Part shown: piece by piece, positions 44,017-52,287 of the stretch | How positions within the stretch are numbered: the first letter of the stretch is position 1 | How the letters are laid out: every line of letters begins with the position of its first letter | Assembly: GCF_011682065.1 (NCBI RefSeq) | Contig: NZ_VUYU01000019.1 | Coordinates: 1-64,000, forward strand | Source: Massilia rubra | GTDB lineage: Bacteria > Pseudomonadota > Gammaproteobacteria > Burkholderiales > Burkholderiaceae_D | Reading direction: 5' to 3' | Length of the DNA stretch: 64,000 bases | The notes under the pieces: model-generated | Seen by the model: only the letters and a program-made list of their open reading frames with translations | The model's database searches: none | What the model was told of the DNA's origin: nothing | Program-made: the position numbers and the translations under genes

Positions 44017-45783
44017 ATGCAAGCACACAGCAAGTACGACGCGCTGGTTCTGGACGCGCTCATCTCCGCCGCCGAGCTCGAACAGGCGCGGCACGCGGCG
44101 CATGCGGCCCTGCTCGACATCGAAGACGTGCTGGTGAGGGACTTGCACCTGCCCCTGGCGGCCATCGGCAACGCGCTGGCGCGCCATTTCGGGGTGCGCT
44201 ACGAAGCGTTTGCCCCGGGGCGTATCAAACCCGTTTCCCTGCTCAAGAACCTCAAGGCCCAATACGTCGACGACAACCAGTGGCTGCCGCTCGACGAAGA
44301 CAAGGACGGCCTGCTGGTGCTCGCGCTCGACCCGGAACGGGTGCGCGCCAGCCGCATCGTCAACCAGGTCTTCCCCAGGTCGAGCATCGTCTGGTGCGTC
44401 ACCACGCGCGCCGAATTCCGGCGCACGGTCGACCAGTTCTTCGGCACCACCGCGCGCAGCGACGGCAGCTCGCTGCGCGAAGTCTTGTCCGGCATGACGC
44501 ACGACGCGAACGACAGCGAAGACACCCGGCCGGTCTCGCAGGCGGTGGAAAATGAACTGGTCAAGCTGGTCAACAAGGTGATCATGGATGCCTGGCGCCA
44601 GGGCGCGTCCGACATCCACATCGAGCCGCTGCCCGGCAAGGGGCGCACCGCGATCCGCTTTCGCAAGGATGGCGCGCTGGCGCCCTACATCGACATCCCG
44701 GCCGGCTACCGCAACGCCCTCGCCGCGCGCGTGAAGATCATGTGCGACCTCGATACCTCCGAGCGGCGCAGGCCGCAGGATGGCAAGATCAGCTTTGGCA
44801 AGTACGGCCCGCTCGACATCGAACTGCGCGTGGCCACCATTCCGTCGGCCGGCGGGGTGGAAGACATCGTCATGCGCATCCTGCCGGCCGGCGACGCCAT
44901 GGCGCTCGACCAGTTGGGCGTGCTGCCGCATAACCTGGCGCGCCTGCTGGCGGCGATCGGCAAGCCGCACGGCCTGTTCTTCGTGTGCGGGCCGACCGGT
45001 TCGGGCAAGACCACCACCCTGCATTCCCTGCTGGCGCACCTGAACACGCCCGACACCAAGATCTGGACCGCCGAAGACCCGGTCGAGATCACGCAAAAGG
45101 GCTTGCGCCAGGTGCAGGTCAACCGCAAGGCGGGGCTCGACTTCGCGACCGTGATGCGGGCCTTTTTGCGGGCCGACCCGGACGTGATCATGGTCGGCGA
45201 AATGCGCGACCGCGAAACGGTCGGCATCGGCATCGAGGCGTCGCTGACCGGGCACCTGGTGCTGGCCACCCTGCACACGAACAGCGCGCCGGAATCGATC
45301 GTGCGCCTGCTCGACATGGGCATGGACCCGTTCAACTTCGCCGACGCGCTGCTCGGCGTGCTGGCGCAGCGCCTGGCCAGGCGCCTGTGCGGCGCGTGCA
45401 AAGAAGCCTACCAACCCGGCGCGGCCGAAATGGCGCAGCTGGCCGGCGAGTACTGCGCCGAAGTTGCGCACGCCGGCGCGGCGCCCGACGCGGTGCTGGC
45501 CGCCTGGCGCGCGCGCCATGCCGATGGCGAGGGGCGCTTCACCTTGTACCGCGCGCGCGGCTGCGCCGGGTGCAATGGCGGCTACCGGGGCCGGATCGGC
45601 CTGCACGAACTGATGATCGGCTCGGACCACATCAAGCGTCTGTTGCAGGAGCGCAGCCGGGTCGCGCTGCTGCTCGCCGCCGCCCTCGATGAAGGCATGC
45701 TGACCCTGAAAATGGATGGCATCGAGAAGGTCTTGCTGGGCCTGACCGACCTGCGCACGGTGCGCCAGGTGTGCATCCGTTAG
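44017..45783 (+). CDS. PulE/GspE-type ATPase, second paralogue, 588 aa
   Basis: Nearly collinear with residues about 200-788 of the GAF-linked ATPase at 39195-41561: MshEN-like N-domain (LKAQYVDDNQWLPLDED), Walker A GPTGSGKTTTLHS, DPDVIMVGEMRDRETV, and a CGACKEAY...CAGCNGGYRG zinc pair with the same long insert. It lacks the GAF domain. The two genes are separated by 2.4 kb of unrelated small genes, so they arose by duplication with later insertion or domain gain. No pilus genes are adjacent. It ends at a strong terminator. Confidence 0.9.
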   Translation: MQAHSKYDALVLDALISAAELEQARHAAHAALLDIEDVLVRDLHLPLAAIGNALARHFGVRYEAFAPGRIKPVSLLKNLKAQYVDDNQWLPLDEDKDGLLVLALDPERVRASRIVNQVFPRSSIVWCVTTRAEFRRTVDQFFGTTARSDGSSLREVLSGMTHDANDSEDTRPVSQAVENELVKLVNKVIMDAWRQGASDIHIEPLPGKGRTAIRFRKDGALAPYIDIPAGYRNALAARVKIMCDLDTSERRRPQDGKISFGKYGPLDIELRVATIPSAGGVEDIVMRILPAGDAMALDQLGVLPHNLARLLAAIGKPHGLFFVCGPTGSGKTTTLHSLLAHLNTPDTKIWTAEDPVEITQKGLRQVQVNRKAGLDFATVMRAFLRADPDVIMVGEMRDRETVGIGIEASLTGHLVLATLHTNSAPESIVRLLDMGMDPFNFADALLGVLAQRLARRLCGACKEAYQPGAAEMAQLAGEYCAEVAHAGAAPDAVLAAWRARHADGEGRFTLYRARGCAGCNGGYRGRIGLHELMIGSDHIKRLLQERSRVALLLAAALDEGMLTLKMDGIEKVLLGLTDLRTVRQVCIR

Positions 45784-45798
45784 CGCCGGACGAAAAAA

Positions 45799-45824
45799 AG
45801 ACCGCCGGTCGGAACGGGCGGTCT
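45799..45824. terminator. bidirectional terminator between pulE-like gene and pit
   Basis: AGACCGCC (45799-45806) pairs with GGCGGTCT (45817-45824). A seven-A run precedes it (45793-45799), giving a U-run for the minus strand, and TTGCTT follows. It is 15 bases after the PulE-like stop and 23 bases past the stop of the convergent pit gene, so it can serve both. Confidence 0.8.
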
Positions 45825-45846
45825 TGCTTGCCGGGGCGCGTGCCCC

Positions 45847-46857
45847 TTACATGATGTGGGTACCGATCCACCATGCCACCGCCGCCATGAAGGCCGACGC
45901 CGGAATCGTGAAAATCCAGGCCCACACGATATTGCCGGCCACGCCCCAGCGCACCGCCGACATCTTCTGCGACGCCCCCACGCCGACGATGGCGCCGGTG
46001 ATGGTGTGCGTGGTCGATACCGGAATACCGAAAAAACTCGACATGATCAAGGTGATCGCGCCGCCGGTTTCGGCGCAAAAGCCGCCCACCGGTTTGAGCT
46101 TGGTGATCTTCTGGCCCATGGTCTTGACGATGCGCCAGCCGCCGAACAAGGTGCCGAAGCTGATCGCCGCGTAGCACGAAATGATCACCCAGCTTGGCGG
46201 GGTGGTGTCGGCCGGGTTGCAGTAACCGCTGGCGATGAGCAGCATCCAGATGATGCCCATGGTTTTTTGCGCGTCGTTGCCGCCGTGGCCCAGGCTGTAC
46301 GCGGCCGCCGAGAACAACTGCGCGCGGCGGAACCAGGTATCGACCTTGCGCGGGGTCGACTTGACGAACACCCAGGCCACGATCAGCATGATGATCGAGC
46401 CCAGCGCAAAGCCGAGCAAGGGCGCGACCACGATGAAGATGACGGTCTTGAGCAAGCCGCTGCCGATCAGGGCGCCGGTGCCGGACTTGGCCACCGCCGC
46501 GCCCACCAGGCCGCCGATCAGCGCGTGCGAGGACGACGATGGAATGCCGTAGTACCAGGTAATCAGGTTCCAGATGATGGCCCCGACCAGGGCCCCGAAG
46601 ATGATGTACTGGTCCACCACCTTGGGATCGATGGTGCCCTTGCTCAGGGTGGCGGCGACGTGCACGCCCACCACGCCGATGGCGATGAAGTTGAACACGG
46701 CGGCCATGGCGACCGCGGTCTGCGGCTTGAGCACGCCCGTCGAGACGACCGTGGCAATCGCGTTGGCCGCGTCGTGGAAGCCGTTCATGAAGTCGAACAG
46801 CAGCGCCAGGGCGATCAACATGCCGAGCACGTAAATGCTGATTTGGATATGTTCCAT
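45847..46857 (-). CDS. pit: low-affinity inorganic phosphate transporter, PiT family
   Basis: 336 residues with about ten membrane helices in two halves, each holding the PiT signature with GxNDxA: FDFMNGFHDAANAIATVVSTGVL near the N-terminus and SLGHGGNDAQKTMGI in the second half. It imports phosphate with protons or as a metal-phosphate complex. Downstream partner in one operon: the DUF47 gene 11 bases upstream. It converges with the PulE-like gene, with the shared terminator between. Confidence 0.95.
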   Translation of the reverse strand: MEHIQISIYVLGMLIALALLFDFMNGFHDAANAIATVVSTGVLKPQTAVAMAAVFNFIAIGVVGVHVAATLSKGTIDPKVVDQYIIFGALVGAIIWNLITWYYGIPSSSSHALIGGLVGAAVAKSGTGALIGSGLLKTVIFIVVAPLLGFALGSIIMLIVAWVFVKSTPRKVDTWFRRAQLFSAAAYSLGHGGNDAQKTMGIIWMLLIASGYCNPADTTPPSWVIISCYAAISFGTLFGGWRIVKTMGQKITKLKPVGGFCAETGGAITLIMSSFFGIPVSTTHTITGAIVGVGASQKMSAVRWGVAGNIVWAWIFTIPASAFMAAVAWWIGTHIM

Positions 46858-46868
46858 GCTGGCGCCGC

Positions 46869-47495
46869 TTACGCGTTTTCGACGATGATGCCTTCGATGA
46901 TGTTGGCAACATCCTCGCAGCGGTCGGTCACGGTTTCGAGGATCTCGTAGATCGCCTTGAGCTTGATCAGGTTACGCACGTCCGGTTCATCGCGGAACAG
47001 TTTCGACATGGCGGCGCGCATCACATGGTCGGCGTCGGACTCGAGGCGGTCGATCTCTTCGCAGATGGCGACGATCTTTTGCGAGTTGTCCATGTTGTGC
47101 AGCAGGCCGACGGCTTGTTCGACTTTCTGGCAGCAGGCCAGGCACAGTTCGGCCAGGCGCTTCGCTTCCGGGGTCACCGCCTTGAGGTCGTACAGCGACA
47201 CCGTCTGCGCCGCGTCTTCCATCAGGTCGAGGATATCGTCCATGCGCGTGATCAGCTTATGGATGTCGTCGCGGTCGATCGGGGTGATGAAAGTCTTGTG
47301 CAGCATGTCGACCGTGGCGTAGGTGATCTTGTCGGCTTGCTTTTCGATGCTTTCGATCGCGTGGACGCGGTTTTCGAGGTCGTCGAAGTTGGTCATCAGG
47401 CCAACCATTTCATGCGCGCCCTTCACGCATAGTGCAGCGTGCTGGTTGAAGAGCTCAAAAAACTTGCCCTCGGTGGGCATCAGGCGTCCAAACAT
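46869..47495 (-). CDS. DUF47/PhoU-like Pit accessory protein, 208 aa
   Basis: All-helical protein of the PhoU-like DUF47 family (KFFELFNQHAALCVKGAHEM, THKLITRMDDILDLMEDAAQ-like centre, LKAIYEILETVTDRCEDVANIIEGIIV end). In many bacteria this gene precedes a pit gene and modulates phosphate uptake. The two genes are 11 bases apart here. The region upstream (47496-47580) shows short direct repeats (GTTAAAGCG twice, GTGATACTGC-like) and must hold the promoter. Confidence 0.92.
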   Translation of the reverse strand: MFGRLMPTEGKFFELFNQHAALCVKGAHEMVGLMTNFDDLENRVHAIESIEKQADKITYATVDMLHKTFITPIDRDDIHKLITRMDDILDLMEDAAQTVSLYDLKAVTPEAKRLAELCLACCQKVEQAVGLLHNMDNSQKIVAICEEIDRLESDADHVMRAAMSKLFRDEPDVRNLIKLKAIYEILETVTDRCEDVANIIEGIIVENA

Positions 47496-47580
47496 GGTTT
47501 CTCCGTTAAAGCGCGTTAAAGCGTGATTGATACTGCGTGATACTGCTGAAGGACGCCGCTCGTGGCGGCGCCGTTATGGG

Positions 47581-48966
47581 TTAGTCGCCCTGGTAGACCG
47601 CCAGGTTACCGCTGTAGTTACCGAACTTGGTGTACTGGCCGATCCAGGTCAGGCGGATCGAGCCGATCGGACCGTTACGCTGCTTGCCGATGATGATCTC
47701 CGCGGTGCCCTTGTCGGGCGAGTCCGGGTTGTAGACCTCATCGCGATACAGGAAGATGATGACGTCGGCATCCTGCTCGATAGCGCCCGATTCGCGCAAG
47801 TCGGACATGATGGGGCGTTTGTTGGGGCGTTGTTCCAGCGAGCGGTTCAGCTGGGACAGGGCGATCACGGGACAGTGCAGTTCCTTGGCCAGCCCTTTCA
47901 GGCTACGCGAAATCTCCGAAATCTCGGAGGCGCGGTTGTCGCCCGGCTGGCTGCCTGTCATGAGCTGGATGTAGTCGATGATGATCAGGCCAAGCTTGCC
48001 GCACTGGCGCGACAGGCGGCGCGAGCGTGCGCGCAGCTCGATCGGGTTCAATGCCGGGGTCTCGTCGATGTACAACTGGGCGTCGTTCATCTTTTGAATC
48101 GCGTGCGTCAGGCGCGGCCAGTCTTCGTCGTTCAGGCGGCCGGTGCGCAGGCGGTGCTGGTCGAGCTGGCCGACCGAGCCAAGCATACGCATGGCCAGCT
48201 GGGTGCCGCCCATCTCCATCGAGAAGATCGCGACTGGCAGGCCCGCTTCGATGGCGACGTTCTCGCCGATGTTGACCGAGAACGCGGTCTTGCCCATCGA
48301 CGGACGGCCGGCCACGATCACCAGGTCGCCCGGCTGCAGGCCGGAGGTCATGCGGTCGAGGTCAATGAAGCCGGTCGGCACGCCGGTGATTTCGCTCTGG
48401 TTGTCGCGGCTGTAGAGTTCATCGATGCGCTCGACCACCTGGGTGAGCAGCGGCTGCACCGCGATCCAGCCCTGCGAGCCGCGCGCGCCCTGTTCGGCGA
48501 TGGCGAAAATCTTGGACTCGGCTTCGTCGAGCATCTGCTTGACTTCCTTGCCCTGCGGGTTGAACGCATTGCCCGAGATTTCGTCGGCCACGGTGATCAG
48601 TTTGCGCAGCACGCCGCGGTCGCGCACGATTTCGGCGTAGCGCCGGATGTTGGCCGCCGACGGCGTGTTCTGCGCCATCGCGTTCAGGTACTGCAGGCCG
48701 CCCACATCTTCGGCCTTGGCGATGTTGCTGAGCGCCTCGAACACGGTGATCACGTCGGCCGGTTTCGACTGGTTGATGAGTTTAACGATCTGCTCGAAGA
48801 TGATGCGGTGATCGTAGCGATAGAAGTCGTCCGCATGCATCATGTCGGCAATGCGGTCGAACGCGGCGTTATCGCGCAGCAAACCACCGATCACAGATTG
48901 TTCTGCTTCGATGGAATGGGGCGGGATGCGGAGTGCGTCGAGCTGCGGATCGGATGGTGCGTTCAT
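47581..48966 (-). CDS. dnaB: replicative DNA helicase DnaB
   Basis: 461 residues. The N-terminal DnaB domain (PHSIEAEQSVIGGLLRDNAAFDRIADMM) is followed by a RecA-fold ATPase with AGRPSMGKTAFSVNI, IIIDYIQLMTG and the GTAEIIIGKQRNGP C-terminal motif. It unwinds DNA at replication forks as a hexamer. A TATAAT-like -10 (48974-48979) lies only 7 bases before the ATG and there is no Shine-Dalgarno site, so the message may be leaderless. It follows the rplI terminator region in the usual gene order. Confidence 0.97.
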   Translation of the reverse strand: MNAPSDPQLDALRIPPHSIEAEQSVIGGLLRDNAAFDRIADMMHADDFYRYDHRIIFEQIVKLINQSKPADVITVFEALSNIAKAEDVGGLQYLNAMAQNTPSAANIRRYAEIVRDRGVLRKLITVADEISGNAFNPQGKEVKQMLDEAESKIFAIAEQGARGSQGWIAVQPLLTQVVERIDELYSRDNQSEITGVPTGFIDLDRMTSGLQPGDLVIVAGRPSMGKTAFSVNIGENVAIEAGLPVAIFSMEMGGTQLAMRMLGSVGQLDQHRLRTGRLNDEDWPRLTHAIQKMNDAQLYIDETPALNPIELRARSRRLSRQCGKLGLIIIDYIQLMTGSQPGDNRASEISEISRSLKGLAKELHCPVIALSQLNRSLEQRPNKRPIMSDLRESGAIEQDADVIIFLYRDEVYNPDSPDKGTAEIIIGKQRNGPIGSIRLTWIGQYTKFGNYSGNLAVYQGD

Positions 48967-49030
48967 GGCGCGAATTATACCTGCTTCGGGTCAACTGGCT
49001 GACATAATTGGGGAGATTTGGACGTAAAAA

Positions 49031-49050
49031 AAGCCGGGAAGACCCGGCTT
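49031..49050 (-). terminator. terminator of the rpsF-rplI operon
   Basis: AAGCCGGG (49031-49038) pairs with CCCGGCTT (49043-49050); on the minus strand it is followed by a six-base U-run. It lies about 57 bases after the rplI stop in the correct orientation, just upstream of dnaB. Confidence 0.85.
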
Positions 49051-49057
49051 TTTCGTA

Positions 49058-49090
49058 GTTGCATTGCAAGCATGATGCCTGCAATGCAAC
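49058..49090. repeat. perfect 11-base inverted repeat after rplI
   Basis: GTTGCATTGCA (49058-49068) and TGCAATGCAAC (49080-49090) are exact reverse complements around an 11-base loop. It sits between the rplI stop and the terminator, so it probably forms a 3'-end hairpin in the operon transcript. No U-run follows. Confidence 0.55.
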
Positions 49091-49107
49091 AGTGTGACAT
49101 GCGCTAC

Positions 49108-49560
49108 TTAAGCAGCTTCGCCAACAACAGCGATCGTGATCTCGGCCACGACGTCGGTGTGCAGAGCGACTGCAACAGCGTGTTCGCCAGTCGTTTTCAG
49201 CGGGCCGGTAGGCATGCGTACTTGCGATTTTTCTACAGCGAAGCCCGCTTTCGTCAGCGCTTCAGCGATGTCGAAATTGGTGACCGAACCGAACAGACGG
49301 CCATCGACGCCCGCTTTTTGAGCGATCGAGATGGTCATGCCGCCCAGCTTGTCGCCTTGGGCCTGGGAAGCGGCCAGCTTGGCAGCTGCTGCTTTTTCCA
49401 GTTCGGCGCGCTTGACTTCGAATTCAGCGACGGCCGATGCGGTAGCACGGCGAGCCATGCGTTGCGGGATCAGGAAGTTACGTGCGTAACCGTCTTTGAC
49501 TTTAACAACATCGCCCAGGTTGCCGACGTTAACAACTTTTTCCAACAGAATGATTTGCAT
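49108..49560 (-). CDS. rplI: 50S ribosomal protein L9
   Basis: 150 residues with the L9 N-terminal motif [32 protein letters not shown], a long helix of Ala/Lys and the C-terminal domain ([26 protein letters not shown]). It binds 23S rRNA near the L1 stalk. Last gene of the rpsF-priB-rpsR-rplI operon, 26 bases after rpsR. Confidence 0.98.
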   Translation of the reverse strand: MQIILLEKVVNVGNLGDVVKVKDGYARNFLIPQRMARRATASAVAEFEVKRAELEKAAAAKLAASQAQGDKLGGMTISIAQKAGVDGRLFGSVTNFDIAEALTKAGFAVEKSQVRMPTGPLKTTGEHAVAVALHTDVVAEITIAVVGEAA

Positions 49561-49586
49561 AGAGTTCTCCAGTTTATCCGCAGCGA

Positions 49587-49877
49587 TTAAGCGTGGTGCA
49601 GATCGGTGTATGGCAGCAGCGCGAGATAGCGGGCGCGCTTGATTGCGGTGTCAACCTGGCGCTGGTAGTGCGCTTTGGTACCGGTCAGGCGTGCTGGCAT
49701 GATCTTGCCGTTTTCCTGGACGAAGTCTTTCAGGGTGTCTACGTCTTTGTAGTCGACCTGTTCAACGTTTGCTGCGGTGAAGCGGCAGAATTTCTTACGC
49801 TTGAACAGTGGGTTCTGTTGTTTGCGCTTTTCTTTAAGCTTGAGCTTGTTCTTGTCGAATTTTTTACCGAATGCCAT
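49587..49877 (-). CDS. rpsR: 30S ribosomal protein S18
   Basis: 96 residues ending with the S18 core ([23 protein letters not shown], then [27 protein letters not shown]). A Lys-rich extension of about 20 residues at the N-terminus is typical for betaproteobacteria. It pairs with S6 on the platform of the 30S subunit. Third gene of the operon, 34 bases after priB. Confidence 0.98.
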   Translation of the reverse strand: MAFGKKFDKNKLKLKEKRKQQNPLFKRKKFCRFTAANVEQVDYKDVDTLKDFVQENGKIMPARLTGTKAHYQRQVDTAIKRARYLALLPYTDLHHA

Positions 49878-49911
49878 TTGAGGCTCCTGTATCTAAAAAT
49901 GTGCTGACGCC

Positions 49912-50205
49912 TCAGGCGGCGGCACAGAAATCAATGATGTGAAACACCAGGCTTTTGCTGCTGCGGTTCTTCTTGGCCAAAAATCCCGTGAACTGATGAA
50001 CGGCGCCCAATTCGGCCTGGCTGAATCGTCCCGAAATCTCGCCCGCGGCAAGCGCGGTGATTTCGAATTCGACCAACCTGGCAACCCCTGCTTCCATCTG
50101 CTGCGAACTGTGCATCAGGGTGGCGGTCACGATGGGCACGCCGGCCGGGGTGTAGCGCAATACGTCGCGCTCGCAAATCTGGGCTACGAACTGGAGTTGA
50201 TTCAC
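49912..50205 (-). CDS. priB: primosomal replication protein PriB
   Basis: 97 residues with an OB fold related to SSB (MNQLQFVAQICERDVLRYTPAGVPIVTATLMHSS, ISGRFSQAELGAVHQFTGFLAKKN). It helps PriA reload the replisome at stalled forks. It is positioned between rpsF and rpsR, as in other beta- and gammaproteobacteria. It shares the ribosomal protein transcript. Confidence 0.95.
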   Translation of the reverse strand: MNQLQFVAQICERDVLRYTPAGVPIVTATLMHSSQQMEAGVARLVEFEITALAAGEISGRFSQAELGAVHQFTGFLAKKNRSSKSLVFHIIDFCAAA

Positions 50206-50245
50206 CGAGGTGAGGTCATTCGCGTTCAGGGAGTCTTGTCAACAA

Positions 50246-50650
50246 TTACGCTGCTGCGGCTGGAGCTGGCGCTGGCGCGGCTGCAGGAGCAGGCGCTTCA
50301 GTGCGGTGGCTCTTGGCTGCGTCTTCACGTTGTACCGATTTCATCATCGGCGACGGCGTGGTTTCAGCCTTCTTCATCTTAACGGTGAGGTGACGCAGCA
50401 CGGCATCATTGAATTTGAACGCGGTTTCGAGTTCCACGAGGGTCTCGTTGTCGCATTCGATGTTCAGGCAGATGTAGTGCGCTTTTGGCAGCTTCTGGAT
50501 CGAGTAAGCCATCTGACGACGGCCCCAGTCTTCAACACGGTGAACCGAACCGCCGCGCGTGGTTACGCTGGCTTTGTAGCGTTCGATCATCGCCGGGACT
50601 TGCTCGCTTTGGTCCGGGTGGACGATAAAAACGATTTCATAATGACGCAT
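50246..50650 (-). CDS. rpsF: 30S ribosomal protein S6
   Basis: 134 residues. [27 protein letters not shown] at the N-terminus and [33 protein letters not shown] in the centre are diagnostic, followed by an Ala/Pro-rich tail. ATG 50650 has AAGGAG about 8 bases upstream; a longer frame from 50686 has no family support. First gene of the operon. Confidence 0.98.
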   Translation of the reverse strand: MRHYEIVFIVHPDQSEQVPAMIERYKASVTTRGGSVHRVEDWGRRQMAYSIQKLPKAHYICLNIECDNETLVELETAFKFNDAVLRHLTVKMKKAETTPSPMMKSVQREDAAKSHRTEAPAPAAAPAPAPAAAA

Positions 50651-50681
50651 GCATAACTCCTTAGGGACGTTTAAACAAATG

Positions 50682-50709
50682 CCCACCTCGGCGTCAAGAC
50701 GAGTGTGGG
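50682..50709 (-). promoter_or_regulatory. candidate S6:S18 leader hairpin in the rpsF 5' UTR
   Basis: On the minus strand CCCAC-A-CTCG (50709-50700) pairs with CGAG-GTGGG (50690-50682) with one bulged A and a nine-base loop ending in CGC. It sits in the rpsF leader, between the promoter and the start codon. A hairpin with a CCGAG-type element bound by the S6:S18 complex gives feedback control of this operon in many bacteria. The match is by eye and not tested. Confidence 0.5.
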
Positions 50710-50724
50710 AAGGGAAAGCCGGCG

Positions 50725-50753
50725 ATTATAGCGTCAATTTGGACAACAAGCAA
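50725..50753 (-). promoter_or_regulatory. sigma70 promoter of the rpsF operon
   Basis: On the minus strand TTGCTT (50753-50748) and TATAAT (50730-50725) are separated by exactly 17 bases. The predicted start of the RNA lies about 70 bases before the rpsF ATG, leaving room for the leader hairpin. Nothing else in the 50731-50939 gap is supported. Confidence 0.75.
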
Positions 50754-50939
50754 CACTTCGATTGCCCTGGACCATCATGCGACGGGCACGGCGGTCGCTT
50801 TCTCACAGATAAATACCGGGCAGCGACGCTCACGCCTGCAGCGCGAGCAGCGACGTCGACAACGCTCCTACGCCGGGCTGGTCCGCCGTGGCGCCCTTGG
50901 CATGATCCCCACGCATCGCAGGCAGGCGGACCCGTCCCG

Positions 50940-51386
50940 TCACGGCACGAAGTCGTCGTCGAGCAATTGTTGCACGCTATAGGGTAAAGCCGATGGAAAT
51001 CCGTTTCTGGATAGACCGGTTTCCCTGGCGGCCATGCGCCTGGCCCGCGCATAGCGTTGCTGGGCCACGTGTGCGATGGTCGGAACCAGGCTCGGACTTT
51101 CGCGCACGAGCTCGTCGATCTGGCCACGCTGGTGGTCGATCGTATTGAGCCAACTGGGCGACTTGTGGCTGGGCTGGAACTGGCATTTAAGTAGATGCAT
51201 CATCAGCACTTCCAGGCGACTTCCCAGCTCCCTGCGATGATGTCCCACCATGGCTCTCAGCTCCTCTATCAGATGATGAACGTCAAGCTGATCGAACTGC
51301 CTTGCACTTAACAAACTCGCCTGCTGCTCGACCCACAGTACGAAGTCGTCCTCATATTCAACAGGTGGCACCATGAGACGGTCCAT
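50940..51386 (-). CDS. DUF29-family protein, 148 aa
   Basis: All-helical protein with the DUF29 pattern: YEDDFVLWVEQQASLLSARQFDQLDVHHLIEELRAMVGHHRRELGSRLEVLMMHLLK and a WLNTIDHQRGQI element. Function unknown; the family is often scattered in cyanobacteria and proteobacteria and is thought to be mobile. ATG 51386 has AGGAG 7 bases upstream, and longer forms from 51455 have no family support. It is divergent from lexA, so the LexA boxes may also affect it. Confidence 0.85.
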   Translation of the reverse strand: MDRLMVPPVEYEDDFVLWVEQQASLLSARQFDQLDVHHLIEELRAMVGHHRRELGSRLEVLMMHLLKCQFQPSHKSPSWLNTIDHQRGQIDELVRESPSLVPTIAHVAQQRYARARRMAARETGLSRNGFPSALPYSVQQLLDDDFVP

Positions 51387-51555
51387 GACATCACTCCTCG
51401 ATCGTTGTCGCGCTACGGCGCCAAGCACCTTGCCGAACAATTGCTGCGCCGTCACCCTGCGCTTTTACGTCCTTGCTTCGCACCGCAAGGGGCGTCCTCT
51501 TCTCGATGTTGGACAGCCCCTGTCGCAAATAATTCCCCGTTCCGCTAATTAACCC

Positions 51556-51605
51556 TTGCATTGCGCGAAATACTGTACAAAAATACAGTCTGTCCATATA
51601 CACAG
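51556..51605 (+). promoter_or_regulatory. lexA promoter with two tandem LexA boxes
   Basis: Two canonical CTGT-N8-ACAG sites at 51573-51588 (CTGTACAAAAATACAG) and 51590-51605 (CTGTCCATATACACAG), one base apart, with a TTGCAT -35-like element at 51556-51561. The ATG of lexA follows 12 bases later. The layout is the expected autoregulated SOS promoter. Confidence 0.9.
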
Positions 51606-51617
51606 TCCCGCACATCG

Positions 51618-52253
51618 ATGATCAAGCTCACACCACGGCAAGAACAAATCCTCAACCTGATCAAGGATGCGATCGAGAACACGGGCTTTCCTCCGACCCG
51701 TGCCGAGATCGCCAATGAACTGGGCTTCAAGTCGGCCAACGCGGCCGAAGAGCACCTGCAGGCGCTCGCGCGCAAGGGCGCCATCGAAATTTCGCCGGGC
51801 ACCTCGCGCGGCATCCGCCTGATCGGCGCCAGCGTCGACGCCATTCCCATGCCGCCGCCGAACCTGCTCATGTCGCTGCCGCTGGTCGGGCGCGTGGCCG
51901 CCGGTTCGCCCATCCTGGCGCAGGAACATGTGGAAGCGACCTACAGCGTGGACCCGGCGATGTTTTCGTCGCGGCCCGATTTCCTGCTCAAGGTGCGCGG
52001 CTGGTCGATGCGCGACGCCGGCATCATGGATGGGGACTTGCTGGCCGTCAAAAAGGTCGACAGCGCCAAGAATGGCCAGATCGTGGTGGCCCGCATCGGT
52101 GACGACGTCACCGTCAAGCGCTACAAAAAGACCGGCTCGCTGATCGAACTGCTGCCGGAAAACCCGGACTTCAAGGTCATCCACGTCGATCCGGCAAGCG
52201 ACGATTTCGCGCTCGAGGGCCTGGCGGTGGGCTTGATGCGCAGCTGGAACTGA
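51618..52253 (+). CDS. lexA: LexA repressor
   Basis: 211 residues. N-terminal winged HTH ([37 protein letters not shown]), the Ala-Gly self-cleavage site in GRVAAGSP, nucleophile Ser in [15 protein letters not shown] and general-base Lys in [11 protein letters not shown]. It represses SOS genes and is destroyed by RecA-stimulated autoproteolysis after DNA damage. The two upstream LexA boxes indicate autoregulation. ATG 51618 is the first codon of the recognisable N-terminus; a longer frame would start within the operators. Confidence 0.98.
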   Translation: MIKLTPRQEQILNLIKDAIENTGFPPTRAEIANELGFKSANAAEEHLQALARKGAIEISPGTSRGIRLIGASVDAIPMPPPNLLMSLPLVGRVAAGSPILAQEHVEATYSVDPAMFSSRPDFLLKVRGWSMRDAGIMDGDLLAVKKVDSAKNGQIVVARIGDDVTVKRYKKTGSLIELLPENPDFKVIHVDPASDDFALEGLAVGLMRSWN

Positions 52254-52287
52254 GGGCGCGGGCGCAGCCTGGCTGCGCCCGCCCGGT

